Shown here: positions 1 through 8,142 of the stretch, one piece after another | How the letters are laid out: every line of letters begins with the position of its first letter | Position numbering within the stretch: the first letter of the stretch is position 1 | NCBI GenBank assembly: GCA_944387555.1 | Contig: CALXFH010000013.1 | Location: 1-38,849 of the forward strand | DNA length: 38,849 nt | Source: an uncultured Clostridia bacterium | GTDB lineage: Bacteria; Bacillota; Clostridia; TANB77; CAG-508 | Direction: 5' to 3' | Notes under the pieces: generated by a model | Databases searched by the model: none | What the model saw: the letters and a program-made list of their open reading frames with translations, nothing else | What the model was told of the DNA's origin: nothing | Position numbers and translations under genes: made by a program

Positions 1-27
1 CTGTTCAATACAGAGTTCACTCCCTAG
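1..27 (+). CDS. Partial C-terminus of a putative IS3-family transposase (OrfB)
   Basis: The first eight codons read LFNTEFTP and end in TAG. They sit 22 bases inside the inferred terminal repeat, where IS3-family orfB usually ends. Only the position supports the call; eight residues are too few to identify a protein by similarity. Confidence 0.3.
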   Translation: MFNTEFTP

Positions 28-74
28 CTGCTTAGTACCTAATCAAAACTGTCCAATTTTTTGGGTTCAGTACA
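1..74 (+). mobile_element. Right end of an IS3-family (IS150-group-like) insertion sequence
   Basis: Read on the minus strand, 50-74 begins TGTACTGAACCCAAAAAATT and continues GGACA. This resembles the terminal inverted repeat of IS150 (TGTACTG-ACCCA-N-TTGGAC), known from the family. A short open frame from base 1 stops at 25-27, just inside the repeat, as expected for the 3' end of an orfB transposase gene. The rest of the element lies upstream of the window. The element boundary at 74 is inferred from the TACA end; a target duplication cannot be checked because the left end is missing. Confidence 0.55.
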
Positions 75-134
75 AAAAGCTACTCTTTAATTTGTATTAA
101 TTTGTATTATTTATATTAGTTGTTATTTTTTATT

Positions 135-1235
135 TTAAGTTGTTGAAGTATTTTCGGTAGCATTATTAGCTTCAGTTGTTGTATTTGTTTCGTTAGAAGT
201 ATTATCAGTTGCAGTATTTTCTGAACTTTCAGTTTGAGATGGTACTAATGTGCTTACATCGAGTTTACCTAAAGTATAATTTAAAATATCTAAACTAATT
301 TGAGCGATAACTTCATCTGAGTTTGTTATATTTCTAGTAAATACTCCTACTAAATAAGTTTTTTCTCCAAATACAATTCCATAATCGTGAACATATCCGC
401 CATAGCTTCCATATTTATGTGCTACATCATAATTAGGTATATATTCTTTTAAGTACATTCCCATAGAAGATTTTTTCATATCTTCGATTAGCTTTTTGTA
501 AGAATCTTGATGTTCATATAAATAGTTAATAACATCATAACCGTATCCTGCAGAGGTGATGTTGTTACTATAAAAATCTTCTGGAACGACTTCATCTGTA
601 TATTTTGTAATTGCTCTTCTTGCGTTTGAATATCCCAAATTGCTAATTAAAATATTTACAGCTGTGTTATCACTATTTACAATTGCTTGCTCTAATAAGA
701 AACCTAGTGGAACATAGTCACCTGCTGAATATAATGAAGCTGTTGTCCCGCTACCTTCTTCATAATCTCCCTGATGATAAAGAAGAGCAGATTCTGTTGT
801 ATAATTTCCAGCAGCAATTTCGTCGTAATAATACATTGCAATTGGAACTTTTATTGTACTTGCAGCTGTAAAATAAGAATCTTCATTGTAGAAATAATAT
901 TTTTTATCATCTATATTATAGTAGAAAAATGCAAAGTTATTTTCGTTGAAGCCATATTTTGTCATCTCATAATTTATTAATGCTTTTAAATCTTCATCTT
1001 CCATTGGTTCTATTTCCTTTGGCTCTTCTGCTTCTGGCTGGGTTGTAACTTCAGCAGTAGCTGTATTTTCCGCTTCTTCTGTATCTATATTAGAAGTACT
1101 TTCAGCATCGCTAGTAGGTTCTAAATTACTAAAAATAATACTTAATATAACTACTGAAAGCAAAACAAATAAAAGTGATCTCTTGAATTTCGGTTTTGCA
1201 TAGGAACCAGGTTTTACGTGCTTTCCTTTTTTCAA
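135..1235 (-). CDS. Membrane-anchored serine beta-lactamase-like / PBP-like protein
   Basis: The 366-residue protein has a basic N-terminus, one membrane segment at about residues 19-36, and an acidic Thr/Glu/Ser-rich linker to about 80. A class A beta-lactamase-like (Beta-lactamase2) fold follows. The SxxK motif is S126-T-I-K129, the SDN motif is at 188-190, and a KYG at 274-276 replaces the usual KTG. The fold ends near 325 and a Ser/Thr/Asn/Glu-rich tail follows, so the protein is probably exposed outside the cell. The TTG start at 1235 is chosen because GGAGAGGA lies just upstream. A peptidoglycan-related hydrolase or carboxypeptidase role is as likely as antibiotic hydrolysis; the altered third motif and missing Glu166-type loop evidence argue against asserting resistance. 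It is a single gene with its own promoter, divergent from the acetyltransferase gene. Confidence 0.75.
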   Translation of the reverse strand: MKKGKHVKPGSYAKPKFKRSLLFVLLSVVILSIIFSNLEPTSDAESTSNIDTEEAENTATAEVTTQPEAEEPKEIEPMEDEDLKALINYEMTKYGFNENNFAFFYYNIDDKKYYFYNEDSYFTAASTIKVPIAMYYYDEIAAGNYTTESALLYHQGDYEEGSGTTASLYSAGDYVPLGFLLEQAIVNSDNTAVNILISNLGYSNARRAITKYTDEVVPEDFYSNNITSAGYGYDVINYLYEHQDSYKKLIEDMKKSSMGMYLKEYIPNYDVAHKYGSYGGYVHDYGIVFGEKTYLVGVFTRNITNSDEVIAQISLDILNYTLGKLDVSTLVPSQTESSENTATDNTSNETNTTTEANNATENTSTT

Positions 1236-1293
1236 ATAAGGTCCTCTCCATTCATAACAAATTTAAAATTTATCTTTCTTCTGTATATTACTT

Positions 1294-1323
1294 ATTATAA
1301 CAGAAAATAATAAAAAAAGTCTA
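1294..1323 (-). promoter_or_regulatory. Promoter of the beta-lactamase-like gene
   Basis: On the minus strand, TAGACT (1318-1323), 18 bases, then TATAAT (1294-1299). It lies about 60 bases upstream of the TTG start and is divergent from the promoter at 1330. Confidence 0.5.
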
Positions 1324-1329
1324 TTTAAA

Positions 1330-1358
1330 TTGAAATATTTTAAAAATAATGATATAAT
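1330..1358 (+). promoter_or_regulatory. Sigma-A-type promoter of the acetyltransferase gene
   Basis: TTGAAA (1330-1335), 17 bases, TATAAT (1353-1358). The start codon at 1377 follows a GGGAGGA ribosome binding site, so the leader is very short. Confidence 0.65.
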
Positions 1359-1376
1359 CAAAAACGGGAGGAAAAA

Positions 1377-1931
1377 ATGACAGAAAAAGGGAAAAGAGAT
1401 AGTGGCGAACTTTATGATGCAAATTATGATAAAGCTTTAGAAAAAGAAAGAATAAAAGTAAAAGACCTGTGCTTTAAATATAATAATTTAGGACCTTCTA
1501 AAACAGAAGAGAGAACAAAACTTATTAAAGAAATATTAGGAGGAACAAAAAACAATTTATTAGTAGAATCAAACTTCTATTGTGATTATGGATATAATAT
1601 TTTTGTTGGTGAAAACTTTTATATGAACCATAATTGTGTTATACTAGATGGAGCAAAGGTCGAGTTTGGAGATAATGTTTTTATTGGACCTAATTGTGGT
1701 TTTTATACAGCAGGCCATCCAATAGATGTAGAATTAAGAAATAAAGGACTAGAATATGCAAAATCTATTAAAGTAGGAAATAATGTATGGTTTGGTGGAA
1801 ATGTAGTGGTTCTTCCTGGAGTAACAATTGGTGATAATGTAGTAATAGGTGCTGGAAGTGTTGTAACTAAAGACATACCATCAAATGTGATAGCATATGG
1901 TAATCCTTGTATTGTAAGAAAAGAAGTATAA
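1377..1931 (+). CDS. Maltose/galactoside O-acetyltransferase family protein
   Basis: At 184 residues this has the usual length of the Maa/LacA acetyltransferases. The N-terminal Mac domain (about 1-60) is followed by a left-handed beta-helix of hexapeptide repeats, for example [33 protein letters not shown]. The family active-site region TAGHPID is present, with the histidine that activates the acceptor hydroxyl. It transfers acetyl from acetyl-CoA to a sugar in the cytoplasm; the substrate cannot be read from the sequence. The ATG at 1377 follows GGGAGGAAAAA. The gene is 29 bases upstream of the YbaK-like gene and probably cotranscribed with it. Confidence 0.85.
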   Translation: MTEKGKRDSGELYDANYDKALEKERIKVKDLCFKYNNLGPSKTEERTKLIKEILGGTKNNLLVESNFYCDYGYNIFVGENFYMNHNCVILDGAKVEFGDNVFIGPNCGFYTAGHPIDVELRNKGLEYAKSIKVGNNVWFGGNVVVLPGVTIGDNVVIGAGSVVTKDIPSNVIAYGNPCIVRKEV

Positions 1932-1960
1932 AATTAAATATTAATAAGGAGCGATTTATT

Positions 1961-2464
1961 ATGAACAAAAACAATGAAAAATGCTATGAAATATTAAAAG
2001 AGCTAAATTTAGAACCAAGAGTTGTAACTCATGAACCAATTTTAAATTATGAAACAGCAGACAAGGTTGATAAAGAACTAGGACTTACAGGAACAGAAAG
2101 TAAAACATTATTTTTAAAGGGTAAATCAGGAGCTTTTTATCTATTTATTACACTAGCAACTGAAAGAATGGATTCTAAAGTATTAAAAAATATTTTAGGA
2201 GAAAAAGTAAAATTAGTATCAGGAGATGAAATGATAGAAACAACAGGTATGCAACCAGGTTGTATGACACCTTTTGGATTAAAAGAAGGATTAATAAAAG
2301 CTGTTGTAGTTGACCCTAAAATTTATAATGAAGAAAAATTAATATGTGCTTTTGGCTCTGAAACTATGTCAGTTGAAATAAGATCAGAGGACTTAAAGAA
2401 AATATTAGAATATAGTTATAAAGATATTTATAATTTAGATCAAAATGATGAAGAAGATTTTTAA
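1961..2464 (+). CDS. YbaK/ProX-family aminoacyl-tRNA deacylase
   Basis: This 167-residue cytoplasmic protein matches the YbaK/ProX editing-domain family, which hydrolyses mischarged aminoacyl-tRNA in trans, usually Ala- or Cys-tRNA(Pro). Recognisable stretches are VVTHEPILNYETAD, the KTLFLKG core lysine region, and MTPFGL, which matches the family pattern G-x-x-x-P-F-G. The start at 1961 is preferred over an in-frame ATG at 1907 because AAGGAGCG lies at the right distance and the upstream 18 codons overlap the previous gene. It resembles the PrdX/ProX stand-alone type; the exact tRNA specificity is inferred only from family. Confidence 0.85.
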   Translation: MNKNNEKCYEILKELNLEPRVVTHEPILNYETADKVDKELGLTGTESKTLFLKGKSGAFYLFITLATERMDSKVLKNILGEKVKLVSGDEMIETTGMQPGCMTPFGLKEGLIKAVVVDPKIYNEEKLICAFGSETMSVEIRSEDLKKILEYSYKDIYNLDQNDEEDF

Positions 2465-2488
2465 ATAATTTGTTTAATAAAAAATATA

Positions 2489-2524
2489 AAAAATAGCCAT
2501 ACTATTAAAAAGGAGGCTATTTTT
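2489..2524 (+). promoter_or_regulatory. Hairpin carrying the SD of the DUF1540 gene; terminator-like
   Basis: AAAAATAGCC (2489-2498) pairs perfectly with GGCTATTTTT (2515-2524) around a 16-base loop. The second arm contains the last GG of AAGGAGG, the ribosome binding site for the ATG at 2525, and ends in five T. It could terminate transcription from the YbaK gene and also hide the next gene's ribosome site in read-through RNA. See the matching structure at 32910. Confidence 0.55.
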
Positions 2525-2689
2525 ATGGAGAAAAATCAAAAAATTAATTGTACAGTAAATAGTTGTAAATATAATGATAAAACACATCAAGAATGTGTAT
2601 TACAACAAATAACAGTTACACCAGTAGAAAATTGCAATACAAAAAAGAAAGACGAGTCAATGTGTGGAAGCTACGAAAATAAAGAATAA
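2525..2689 (+). CDS. DUF1540 Cys-rich mini-protein
   Basis: This 54-residue ORF starts at an ATG preceded by AAAAAGGAGG. Cysteines at positions 9, 14, 24, 37 and 47, with the pattern INCTVNSCKYN, then C and the run ITVTP, then C, match the DUF1540 family found in Clostridia. These proteins are presumed to bind metal, but no function is established. The ORF lies between two hairpins (2489-2524 and 2702-2740) and is probably its own small transcription unit or a read-through from the YbaK gene. Confidence 0.8.
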   Translation: MEKNQKINCTVNSCKYNDKTHQECVLQQITVTPVENCNTKKKDESMCGSYENKE

Positions 2690-2701
2690 AAATTTAATTT
2701 T

Positions 2702-2740
2702 AAGAAGTAGAAAATTTAAAACTTTTCTTACTTCTTTTTT
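2702..2740 (+). terminator. Intrinsic terminator after the DUF1540 gene
   Basis: AAGAAGTAGAAAA pairs with TTTTCTTACTTCTT with one bulged base, followed by six T. Confidence 0.6.
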
Positions 2741-2741
2741 C

Positions 2742-2770
2742 TTGCAATAAAAAAATTTGTATGATATAAG
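2742..2770 (+). promoter_or_regulatory. Promoter of the alpha/beta hydrolase gene
   Basis: TTGCAA (2742-2747), 17 bases, TATAAG (2765-2770), 34 bases before the start codon at 2805. AGGAGA lies at the usual distance. Confidence 0.55.
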
Positions 2771-2804
2771 CTAGATTAGAAATTGTAAAAATTAGGAGAA
2801 AAAG

Positions 2805-3695
2805 ATGAAATATGCTATTGATAAAAGTTTTAGTAAATTAAAAATAATAAAGATACCATTTTGTAAACCTATATTATACATGTCAAGAATACCACAAGAA
2901 ATATTGCTTAGATTAACATCTATTCCAAAAGATATAGAAGTTAAAAAATATAAAATAAAAAATAATTTAAAAGTAGAAATATTTAGCCCAAAAGATAAAA
3001 AAGATTTACCGTGTTTATTATATTTCCATGGAGGAGGTTTTGCTTTTAAAGCTGCACCTTATCATAAAAAATTAGCATGTATTTATGCTAAAAAAGCAAA
3101 TATAAGAGTTGTGTTTCCAGATTACAGATTAACTCCAAAATATCCATATCCTTGTGCTAAAGAAGATGCAATTAATACGTATAATTGGATATTAGGAAAT
3201 TATAAAAGTTTAAATATTGATAAAGGAAAAATAGCAGTTGGAGGTGATAGTGCAGGAGCAGTACTTGCTACATATATTTGCGGTTTAGAAAATAATAATA
3301 TTTGTTCTCAAATGCTAATTTATCCAGTAACAAATGCAAAAATGGAATCCGTTTCCATGAAAAAGTTTATAGATACACCAATGTGGAATAGTAAGAATAA
3401 TAAAAAGATGTGGGAACTATATTTAAAAGGTACAGATGAAAAACAAAGAAAAGAAGCTTCACCAATGCAAGCAAAATTGCCACAAAATATTCCAAATACA
3501 TATATAGAAGTTGCAGAATATGACCCATTACATGATGATGGGATAGAGTATTATAATAGATTATCCAGTAATGGGGCAAAAGTGGAGCTAAATGAAACAT
3601 TTGGAACAGTACATGGTTATGATATGATTTTAAATAGTAAAACAACTAAAAATAATATTGAAAAAAGAATAAAATTTTTAAAAGAAAATATTTAA
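2805..3695 (+). CDS. Alpha/beta hydrolase, HSL-type (Aes-like) esterase
   Basis: The 296-residue protein belongs to the hormone-sensitive-lipase branch of alpha/beta hydrolases. The oxyanion-hole motif HGGG is at 75-78 and the nucleophile elbow GDSAG places Ser149. The acid residue lies in EYDPLHDDG and the histidine in TVHGYD near the C-terminus, so the triad is complete. Such enzymes cleave short acyl esters in the cytoplasm; the natural substrate is unknown. No signal peptide is evident, although about 40 residues precede the core. It is monocistronic between its own promoter and the nrdD promoter region. Confidence 0.85.
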   Translation: MKYAIDKSFSKLKIIKIPFCKPILYMSRIPQEILLRLTSIPKDIEVKKYKIKNNLKVEIFSPKDKKDLPCLLYFHGGGFAFKAAPYHKKLACIYAKKANIRVVFPDYRLTPKYPYPCAKEDAINTYNWILGNYKSLNIDKGKIAVGGDSAGAVLATYICGLENNNICSQMLIYPVTNAKMESVSMKKFIDTPMWNSKNNKKMWELYLKGTDEKQRKEASPMQAKLPQNIPNTYIEVAEYDPLHDDGIEYYNRLSSNGAKVELNETFGTVHGYDMILNSKTTKNNIEKRIKFLKENI

Positions 3696-3962
3696 AAAAT
3701 TTTAAAAAATATGTACTTTTTTGCTATGTTAAAAACATAGAATTTAAAGCATATTACAAAGCTCTTTTTACATAATAAAATACGAATATATTTAATTTTT
3801 AAAATGGATGTATTCATTGCTAGAGTAAGGATATAAAGGATAAAGAAACAATATAAAAATATAAAATAAAAAATATAAAAATGTTGCAATTGCAACTTGT
3901 ATGTTATAAAAATTATCTATATTATAATGGCATAAATAAATTTCAAGGGGGTAACAAAAGAA
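3696..3962 (+). other. Intergenic region upstream of nrdD
   Basis: These 267 bases are highly AT-rich and hold no convincing gene. A -10-like TATAAT lies at 3923-3928, 34 bases before the nrdD start, with only a weak -35 (TTGTAT at 3897-3902, spacing 20). The palindrome at 3883-3896 is listed separately. No B12 or other riboswitch was recognised. Confidence 0.5.
3883..3896. promoter_or_regulatory. Perfect 14-bp palindrome near the nrdD promoter
   Basis: GTTGCAATTGCAAC is a perfect dyad 26 bases before the TATAAT at 3923 and overlaps where the -35 would lie. It does not match the NrdR box as known (ACAC-TATAT-GTGT type). An operator for a dimeric regulator is an inference. Confidence 0.4.
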
Positions 3963-6128
3963 ATGAAAGTAGTAAAAAGAGATGACAGTATTGTAGACTT
4001 TGATAGACAAAAGATAAAGGCTGCAATAAGTAAAGCAAATGAAGAAGTAAAAGGAAGAGAAAAAGTTTCAAAAGAACAAATTAAGGAGATTATTGATTAT
4101 ATAGAAGGACTGAACAAAAAAAGAATATTAGTTGAAGATATTCAAGATATTATAGAAGAAAAATTAATGGAACTTGATAAATATAAATTAGCAAAAACTT
4201 ATATTACATATAGATATAAAAGGGAATTAGTAAGAAAAGCAAATACAACAGACCAAACAATTAAAGAGTTAATTGAAGGTGAAAATGAGTATTGGAATAA
4301 TGAAAATTCTAATAAAAATGCAGAAGTAGTAACAACACAAAGAGATTATTTAGCAGGAATAACAAGTACAGATATTACAAGAAGATTTTTACTTCCAGAA
4401 GATATAGTAAAAGCACATGATGAAGGAATTATACATTTCCACGATGCAGATTATTTTGCACAAAATGCTTTACACAATTGTGAATTAATAAACTTAGAGG
4501 ACATGCTTCAAAATGGAACAATTATAAATGGAGTAATGATAGAAAAACCACATAGATTTATTACAGCGGCTACAATTGCAACACAAATTATCTTAGCAGT
4601 TACATCATCTAGTTATGGAGGAGCAACAATATCACTTACACATTTAGCACCATTTGTAAGAAGTAGTTATGAAAAATATTATAAAAAATATCAAGATAGA
4701 CATATGTCTAAAGAAGATTGTAAAAAATATGCAAAGCAAGATACTAAAAAAGAAATTGAAGATGGAGTACAAACATTTAATTATCAAGTAAACTCTATGA
4801 CAAATACAAATGGACAAGCACCATTCTTATCAGTATTCATGTATTTAGGTGAAACAGATGAATATAAAGAAGAACTTGCAATGCTAATTGAAGAATTCTT
4901 AAATCAAAGAATATTAGGATTTAAGAATGAAAAAGGTGTATATATAACTCCAGCATTTCCAAAATTATTATATGTTCTTGAAGAAGACAATGTTCGTGAA
5001 GGTAGTAAATATTGGTATTTAACAAAACTTGCTGCTGAATGTACAGCAAAGAGAATGGTACCAGATTATATTTCTGAAAAGAAAATGTTAGAATACAAGA
5101 TAGATAAAAACGGTAATGGAAATTGTTATCCTTGTATGGGATGTCGTTCATTCCTAACACCATATGTTGATCCTGTAACTAATAAACCAAAATATTATGG
5201 AAGATTTAACCAAGGTGTTGTTACTATAAACTTACCTGATGTTGCTTTATCAGCAGATGGAGATATGAATGAATTCTGGAAGATATTTGATAGAAGATTA
5301 GAGTTATGCCATAGAGCTTTGCAAATAAGACATAAACGTTTAGCTGGGGTAACAAGTGATGTAGCACCTATTCTTTGGCAACATGGTGCTTTAGCAAGAC
5401 TTGGAAAAGGTGAATCAATTCATGAATTATTACATCATGGATATTCAACAATTTCACTTGGATATGCAGGTTTATATGAATGTGTAAAAGTTATGACAGG
5501 TCATTCTCATACTGATAATGGTAAAGGTAAAGAGTTTGGATTAGCAGTAATGCAACACTTAGTTGATATGACAAATAAATGGAAAGCTGAAGAAGATATC
5601 GATTATTCTGTTTATGGTTCACCAATTGAATCAACAACATATAAATTTGCTAAATGCTTAAAGAAGAGATTTGGTACAATAAAAGGAATAACAGATAGAA
5701 ACTATATTACTAATTCTTACCATGTACCTGTATTTGAGGAAATTGATGCATTTTCTAAATTAAAATTAGAAAGTGAATTCCAAAGATTAAGCCCAGGAGG
5801 AGCAATTTCATATATTGAAACTCCAAACTTACAAAATAATCTAGACTCAATACTTGAAGTAATGCAATTTATTTATGATAATATTATGTATGCAGAACTT
5901 AATACAAAATCAGATTATTGCCAAAAATGTGGTTATACAGGAGAAATCTTAATTGATGAAGACTTAGAATGGTATTGTCCAAACTGTGGTAACAGAGATC
6001 ATAATACATTAAATGTTGCAAGACGTACTTGTGGTTATATTGGAACTAATTTCTGGAATAAGGGAAGAACACAAGAAATAAAAGAAAGAGTTTTACACTT
6101 AGATAATAAGGTGGCAGAGAGAGTATGA
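3963..6128 (+). CDS. nrdD: Anaerobic (class III) ribonucleoside-triphosphate reductase
   Basis: The 721-residue protein reduces ribonucleoside triphosphates to dNTPs by a glycyl-radical mechanism without oxygen. An ATP-cone covers about 1-90 (VVKRDDSIVDFDRQKI). The catalytic barrel includes HFHDADYF and the Cys-rich CYPCMGCRSFL. The C-terminal zinc site has CQKC and CPNC, and the radical loop RRTCGYIG places the glycine at about 691. The start at 3963 follows AAGGGGGT. It overlaps nrdG by four bases (ATGA), so the two are translationally coupled. Length and domains are complete. Regulation probably acts at the upstream palindrome and through the ATP-cone. Confidence 0.97.
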   Translation: MKVVKRDDSIVDFDRQKIKAAISKANEEVKGREKVSKEQIKEIIDYIEGLNKKRILVEDIQDIIEEKLMELDKYKLAKTYITYRYKRELVRKANTTDQTIKELIEGENEYWNNENSNKNAEVVTTQRDYLAGITSTDITRRFLLPEDIVKAHDEGIIHFHDADYFAQNALHNCELINLEDMLQNGTIINGVMIEKPHRFITAATIATQIILAVTSSSYGGATISLTHLAPFVRSSYEKYYKKYQDRHMSKEDCKKYAKQDTKKEIEDGVQTFNYQVNSMTNTNGQAPFLSVFMYLGETDEYKEELAMLIEEFLNQRILGFKNEKGVYITPAFPKLLYVLEEDNVREGSKYWYLTKLAAECTAKRMVPDYISEKKMLEYKIDKNGNGNCYPCMGCRSFLTPYVDPVTNKPKYYGRFNQGVVTINLPDVALSADGDMNEFWKIFDRRLELCHRALQIRHKRLAGVTSDVAPILWQHGALARLGKGESIHELLHHGYSTISLGYAGLYECVKVMTGHSHTDNGKGKEFGLAVMQHLVDMTNKWKAEEDIDYSVYGSPIESTTYKFAKCLKKRFGTIKGITDRNYITNSYHVPVFEEIDAFSKLKLESEFQRLSPGGAISYIETPNLQNNLDSILEVMQFIYDNIMYAELNTKSDYCQKCGYTGEILIDEDLEWYCPNCGNRDHNTLNVARRTCGYIGTNFWNKGRTQEIKERVLHLDNKVAERV

Positions 6129-6616
6129 GATATAATTTAGTTAGAAAAATGGATATATCAAATGGACCAGGAGTAAGAGTATCTGTATTTATGCAAGGAT
6201 GTAGTTTTCATTGTAAGAATTGTTTTAATCCTGAAACTTGGGATTTTAAAGGTGGTAAAGAATTTACAGATGATACTATAAATGGTATATTAGAATTATG
6301 TGATAAAGACTATATAAAAGGTTTATCAATCTTAGGTGGAGAACCAATGCATCCTACAAATATAGGTGGAACTACTAAACTTGCAAAAGCATTTAAAGAA
6401 AAATATCCAAGTAAAAATATATGGGTATGGTCTGGGTTTAATTTTGAAAAAGATTTAAAAGATAAAGAAGTCTTAAAATATATAGATGTATTAGTAGATG
6501 GACAATATGTTGATGAACTTCATGACCCAACTCTTAAGTGGAGAGGCTCATCAAACCAAAGGGTAATAGATATTAAGAAATCATTAAAAGAAAATAAAAC
6601 TGTTCTAGTAAAATAA
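6125..6616 (+). CDS. nrdG: Anaerobic RNR activating enzyme, radical SAM
   Basis: The 163-residue protein is the activase that uses a [4Fe-4S] cluster and S-adenosylmethionine to form the glycyl radical on NrdD. The cluster cysteines are C26, C30 and C33 in GCSFHCKNC, the CxxxCxxC signature of radical SAM enzymes. GGEP, the SAM-binding element, follows near residue 75. Its length is typical of NrdG. It overlaps the 3' end of nrdD by four bases, and a strong hairpin at 6625 ends the operon. Confidence 0.95.
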   Translation: MRYNLVRKMDISNGPGVRVSVFMQGCSFHCKNCFNPETWDFKGGKEFTDDTINGILELCDKDYIKGLSILGGEPMHPTNIGGTTKLAKAFKEKYPSKNIWVWSGFNFEKDLKDKEVLKYIDVLVDGQYVDELHDPTLKWRGSSNQRVIDIKKSLKENKTVLVK

Positions 6617-6624
6617 ATATTATA

Positions 6625-6659
6625 AAGGAAGTTATTAAGTTTTTAATAGCTTCCTTTTT
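6625..6659 (+). terminator. Intrinsic terminator of nrdDG
   Basis: AAGGAAG (6625-6631) pairs with CTTCCTT (6650-6656); the stem continues inward through a G-T pair and TATTAA/TTAATA. A T run follows. Confidence 0.8.
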
Positions 6660-6780
6660 AGATATTTGGAAAGTAAAAGAAGTTATTTTAAATTTAAATA
6701 AATAATAAAATTTTATCTTAAAGTACTTGCAAAAATATGTTTTGTATGATATAAATAATAAAATGATTGGAGGTGAAAAA

Positions 6781-8049
6781 GTGAGACTAACATTTGCATG
6801 TGATTTTAAACTAAATGAAACACAAGAAAAAATAATAAGAGAGATAAAATGGCATTGTAGTAAAGTATATAATGCTTTTAATTATTCAATAAGAGAAGGT
6901 AAAGTAGATGTAGTTAAAATAAAAAATGTGAATGAAGATGGAGGTAAAATATATAAAAATTATAGAAAAGAAAATTGGCATTCAAAATACTTACATTCAC
7001 ATACATTACAGCAAATAATATTAAATTGTATAAGAGACCATAAATCATATTTAGCATTAAAAGAAATGTATGAAGAAGGAAATGAAGATATAAAAGAAGA
7101 ACCACAAATGCCAGGATATAAAAACAAAGGAAGAATACAAATAACATTTACAAATTATGCAATAAGGATAGATGGAAGAGAGATAAAACTATCAATATCA
7201 AAAGAAATGCAGAAAAAATTTAAAGTAAAGAGTTTAAATTTTCTAATACCAAAGAAATTAGAAAAGCTAATAAATTTAGAAAGCATAAAAATGATAAAGA
7301 TAGGAAATATAGTAGATGGAAAATGTAAAATGTATGTAATATACGAAAAAGAAAAAAAAGAAATAGAAGTTGGTTCAAATATAATGGCAATAGATTTAGG
7401 GATGGATAATTTAGCAAGTTGTACAAATATGAATAATAGTAATACATTAATAATAGCAGGAGAAAGGATAAAATCAAAAATAGGCTATATAAATAAAGAA
7501 ATATCAAGACTACAAGGAATACAAATGAAAATGACAGGAAGCAAAGAATTTAAGAATACTAAAAAAATAAATAAATTATATGAACAAAGAAGAAATTACA
7601 CAAATACATATATGCATAAAGCAAGTAGAATGATAGTAAATTATGCAAAAGCAAATGGGTGTAGTACAATTGTTGTTGGAGATATAAAAAATATAAAGCA
7701 GAATACGAAAAACAATAAAAGATTTGTAGAAATGCCAATACAAAATTTGGTAAAGAAAATAGAATATAAGGCAAAACTAGAAGGAATAGAGGTAGAAAAG
7801 ATAACAGAAGAATATACATCAGGAGTAAGTAGTATAGATAGAGAGGAAATAAACAGAAAATACTACAATAAAGCAAGAAGAATAACAAGAGGACTATTTA
7901 AGACAAATAGTGGAAAGATAATAAATGCTGATATAAATGGAAGCTTAAATATACTAAGAAAATACATAAAAGAAATCTTTAGTCCAGACCTAGAAATAGC
8001 GATGGGTATTGGCCGAGAACAACGACCATTAAAGAAAAGGGTTGCCTAA
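6781..8049 (+). CDS. tnpB: TnpB-family RNA-guided nuclease, zinc-finger-less variant
   Basis: Starting at the GTG at 6781, preceded by GGAGGTGAAAAA, the protein has 422 residues; an ATG at 6727 lacks a ribosome site. The RuvC-I aspartate is in MAIDLGMDNLAS and the RuvC-III aspartate in NADINGSLNIL. The RuvC-II segment reads IVVGDIKNIKQN, so the usual glutamate (family pattern VxExL) is absent there. A glutamate pair occurs later in ITEEYTS, as in TnpB groups with a rearranged active site. The CxxC zinc finger normally between TS and the last aspartate is missing, with no cysteine there. TnpB proteins cut DNA guided by an RNA from the element's 3' end. The frame is intact, so it could be active. 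Confidence 0.8.
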   Translation: MRLTFACDFKLNETQEKIIREIKWHCSKVYNAFNYSIREGKVDVVKIKNVNEDGGKIYKNYRKENWHSKYLHSHTLQQIILNCIRDHKSYLALKEMYEEGNEDIKEEPQMPGYKNKGRIQITFTNYAIRIDGREIKLSISKEMQKKFKVKSLNFLIPKKLEKLINLESIKMIKIGNIVDGKCKMYVIYEKEKKEIEVGSNIMAIDLGMDNLASCTNMNNSNTLIIAGERIKSKIGYINKEISRLQGIQMKMTGSKEFKNTKKINKLYEQRRNYTNTYMHKASRMIVNYAKANGCSTIVVGDIKNIKQNTKNNKRFVEMPIQNLVKKIEYKAKLEGIEVEKITEEYTSGVSSIDREEINRKYYNKARRITRGLFKTNSGKIINADINGSLNILRKYIKEIFSPDLEIAMGIGREQRPLKKRVA

Positions 8050-8142
8050 AAATTTTAGGTGGAAACTTAAAAACAACATCTTTATAAAAAACTAGGCACT
8101 AATTTTAATTAATGCCTAGAACGGAAATCTTCGATTTTCGTT
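7960..8142 (+). ncRNA. Putative omega RNA region at the tnpB 3' end
   Basis: In TnpB elements the guide scaffold is transcribed from the last part of tnpB through the right end. Here this stretch has a G/C-richer patch (GGTATTGGCCGAGAACAACG), a CCTAAAAATTTTAGG dyad across the stop codon, and the two terminal hairpins. Any guide would begin at about 8143. The boundaries are inferred from family architecture, not seen directly. Confidence 0.35.

Noticed and set aside
75..134. Terminator of the beta-lactamase-like gene
   Set aside because: The stretch is T-rich on the plus strand, but no clear stem was found for the minus-strand transcript.
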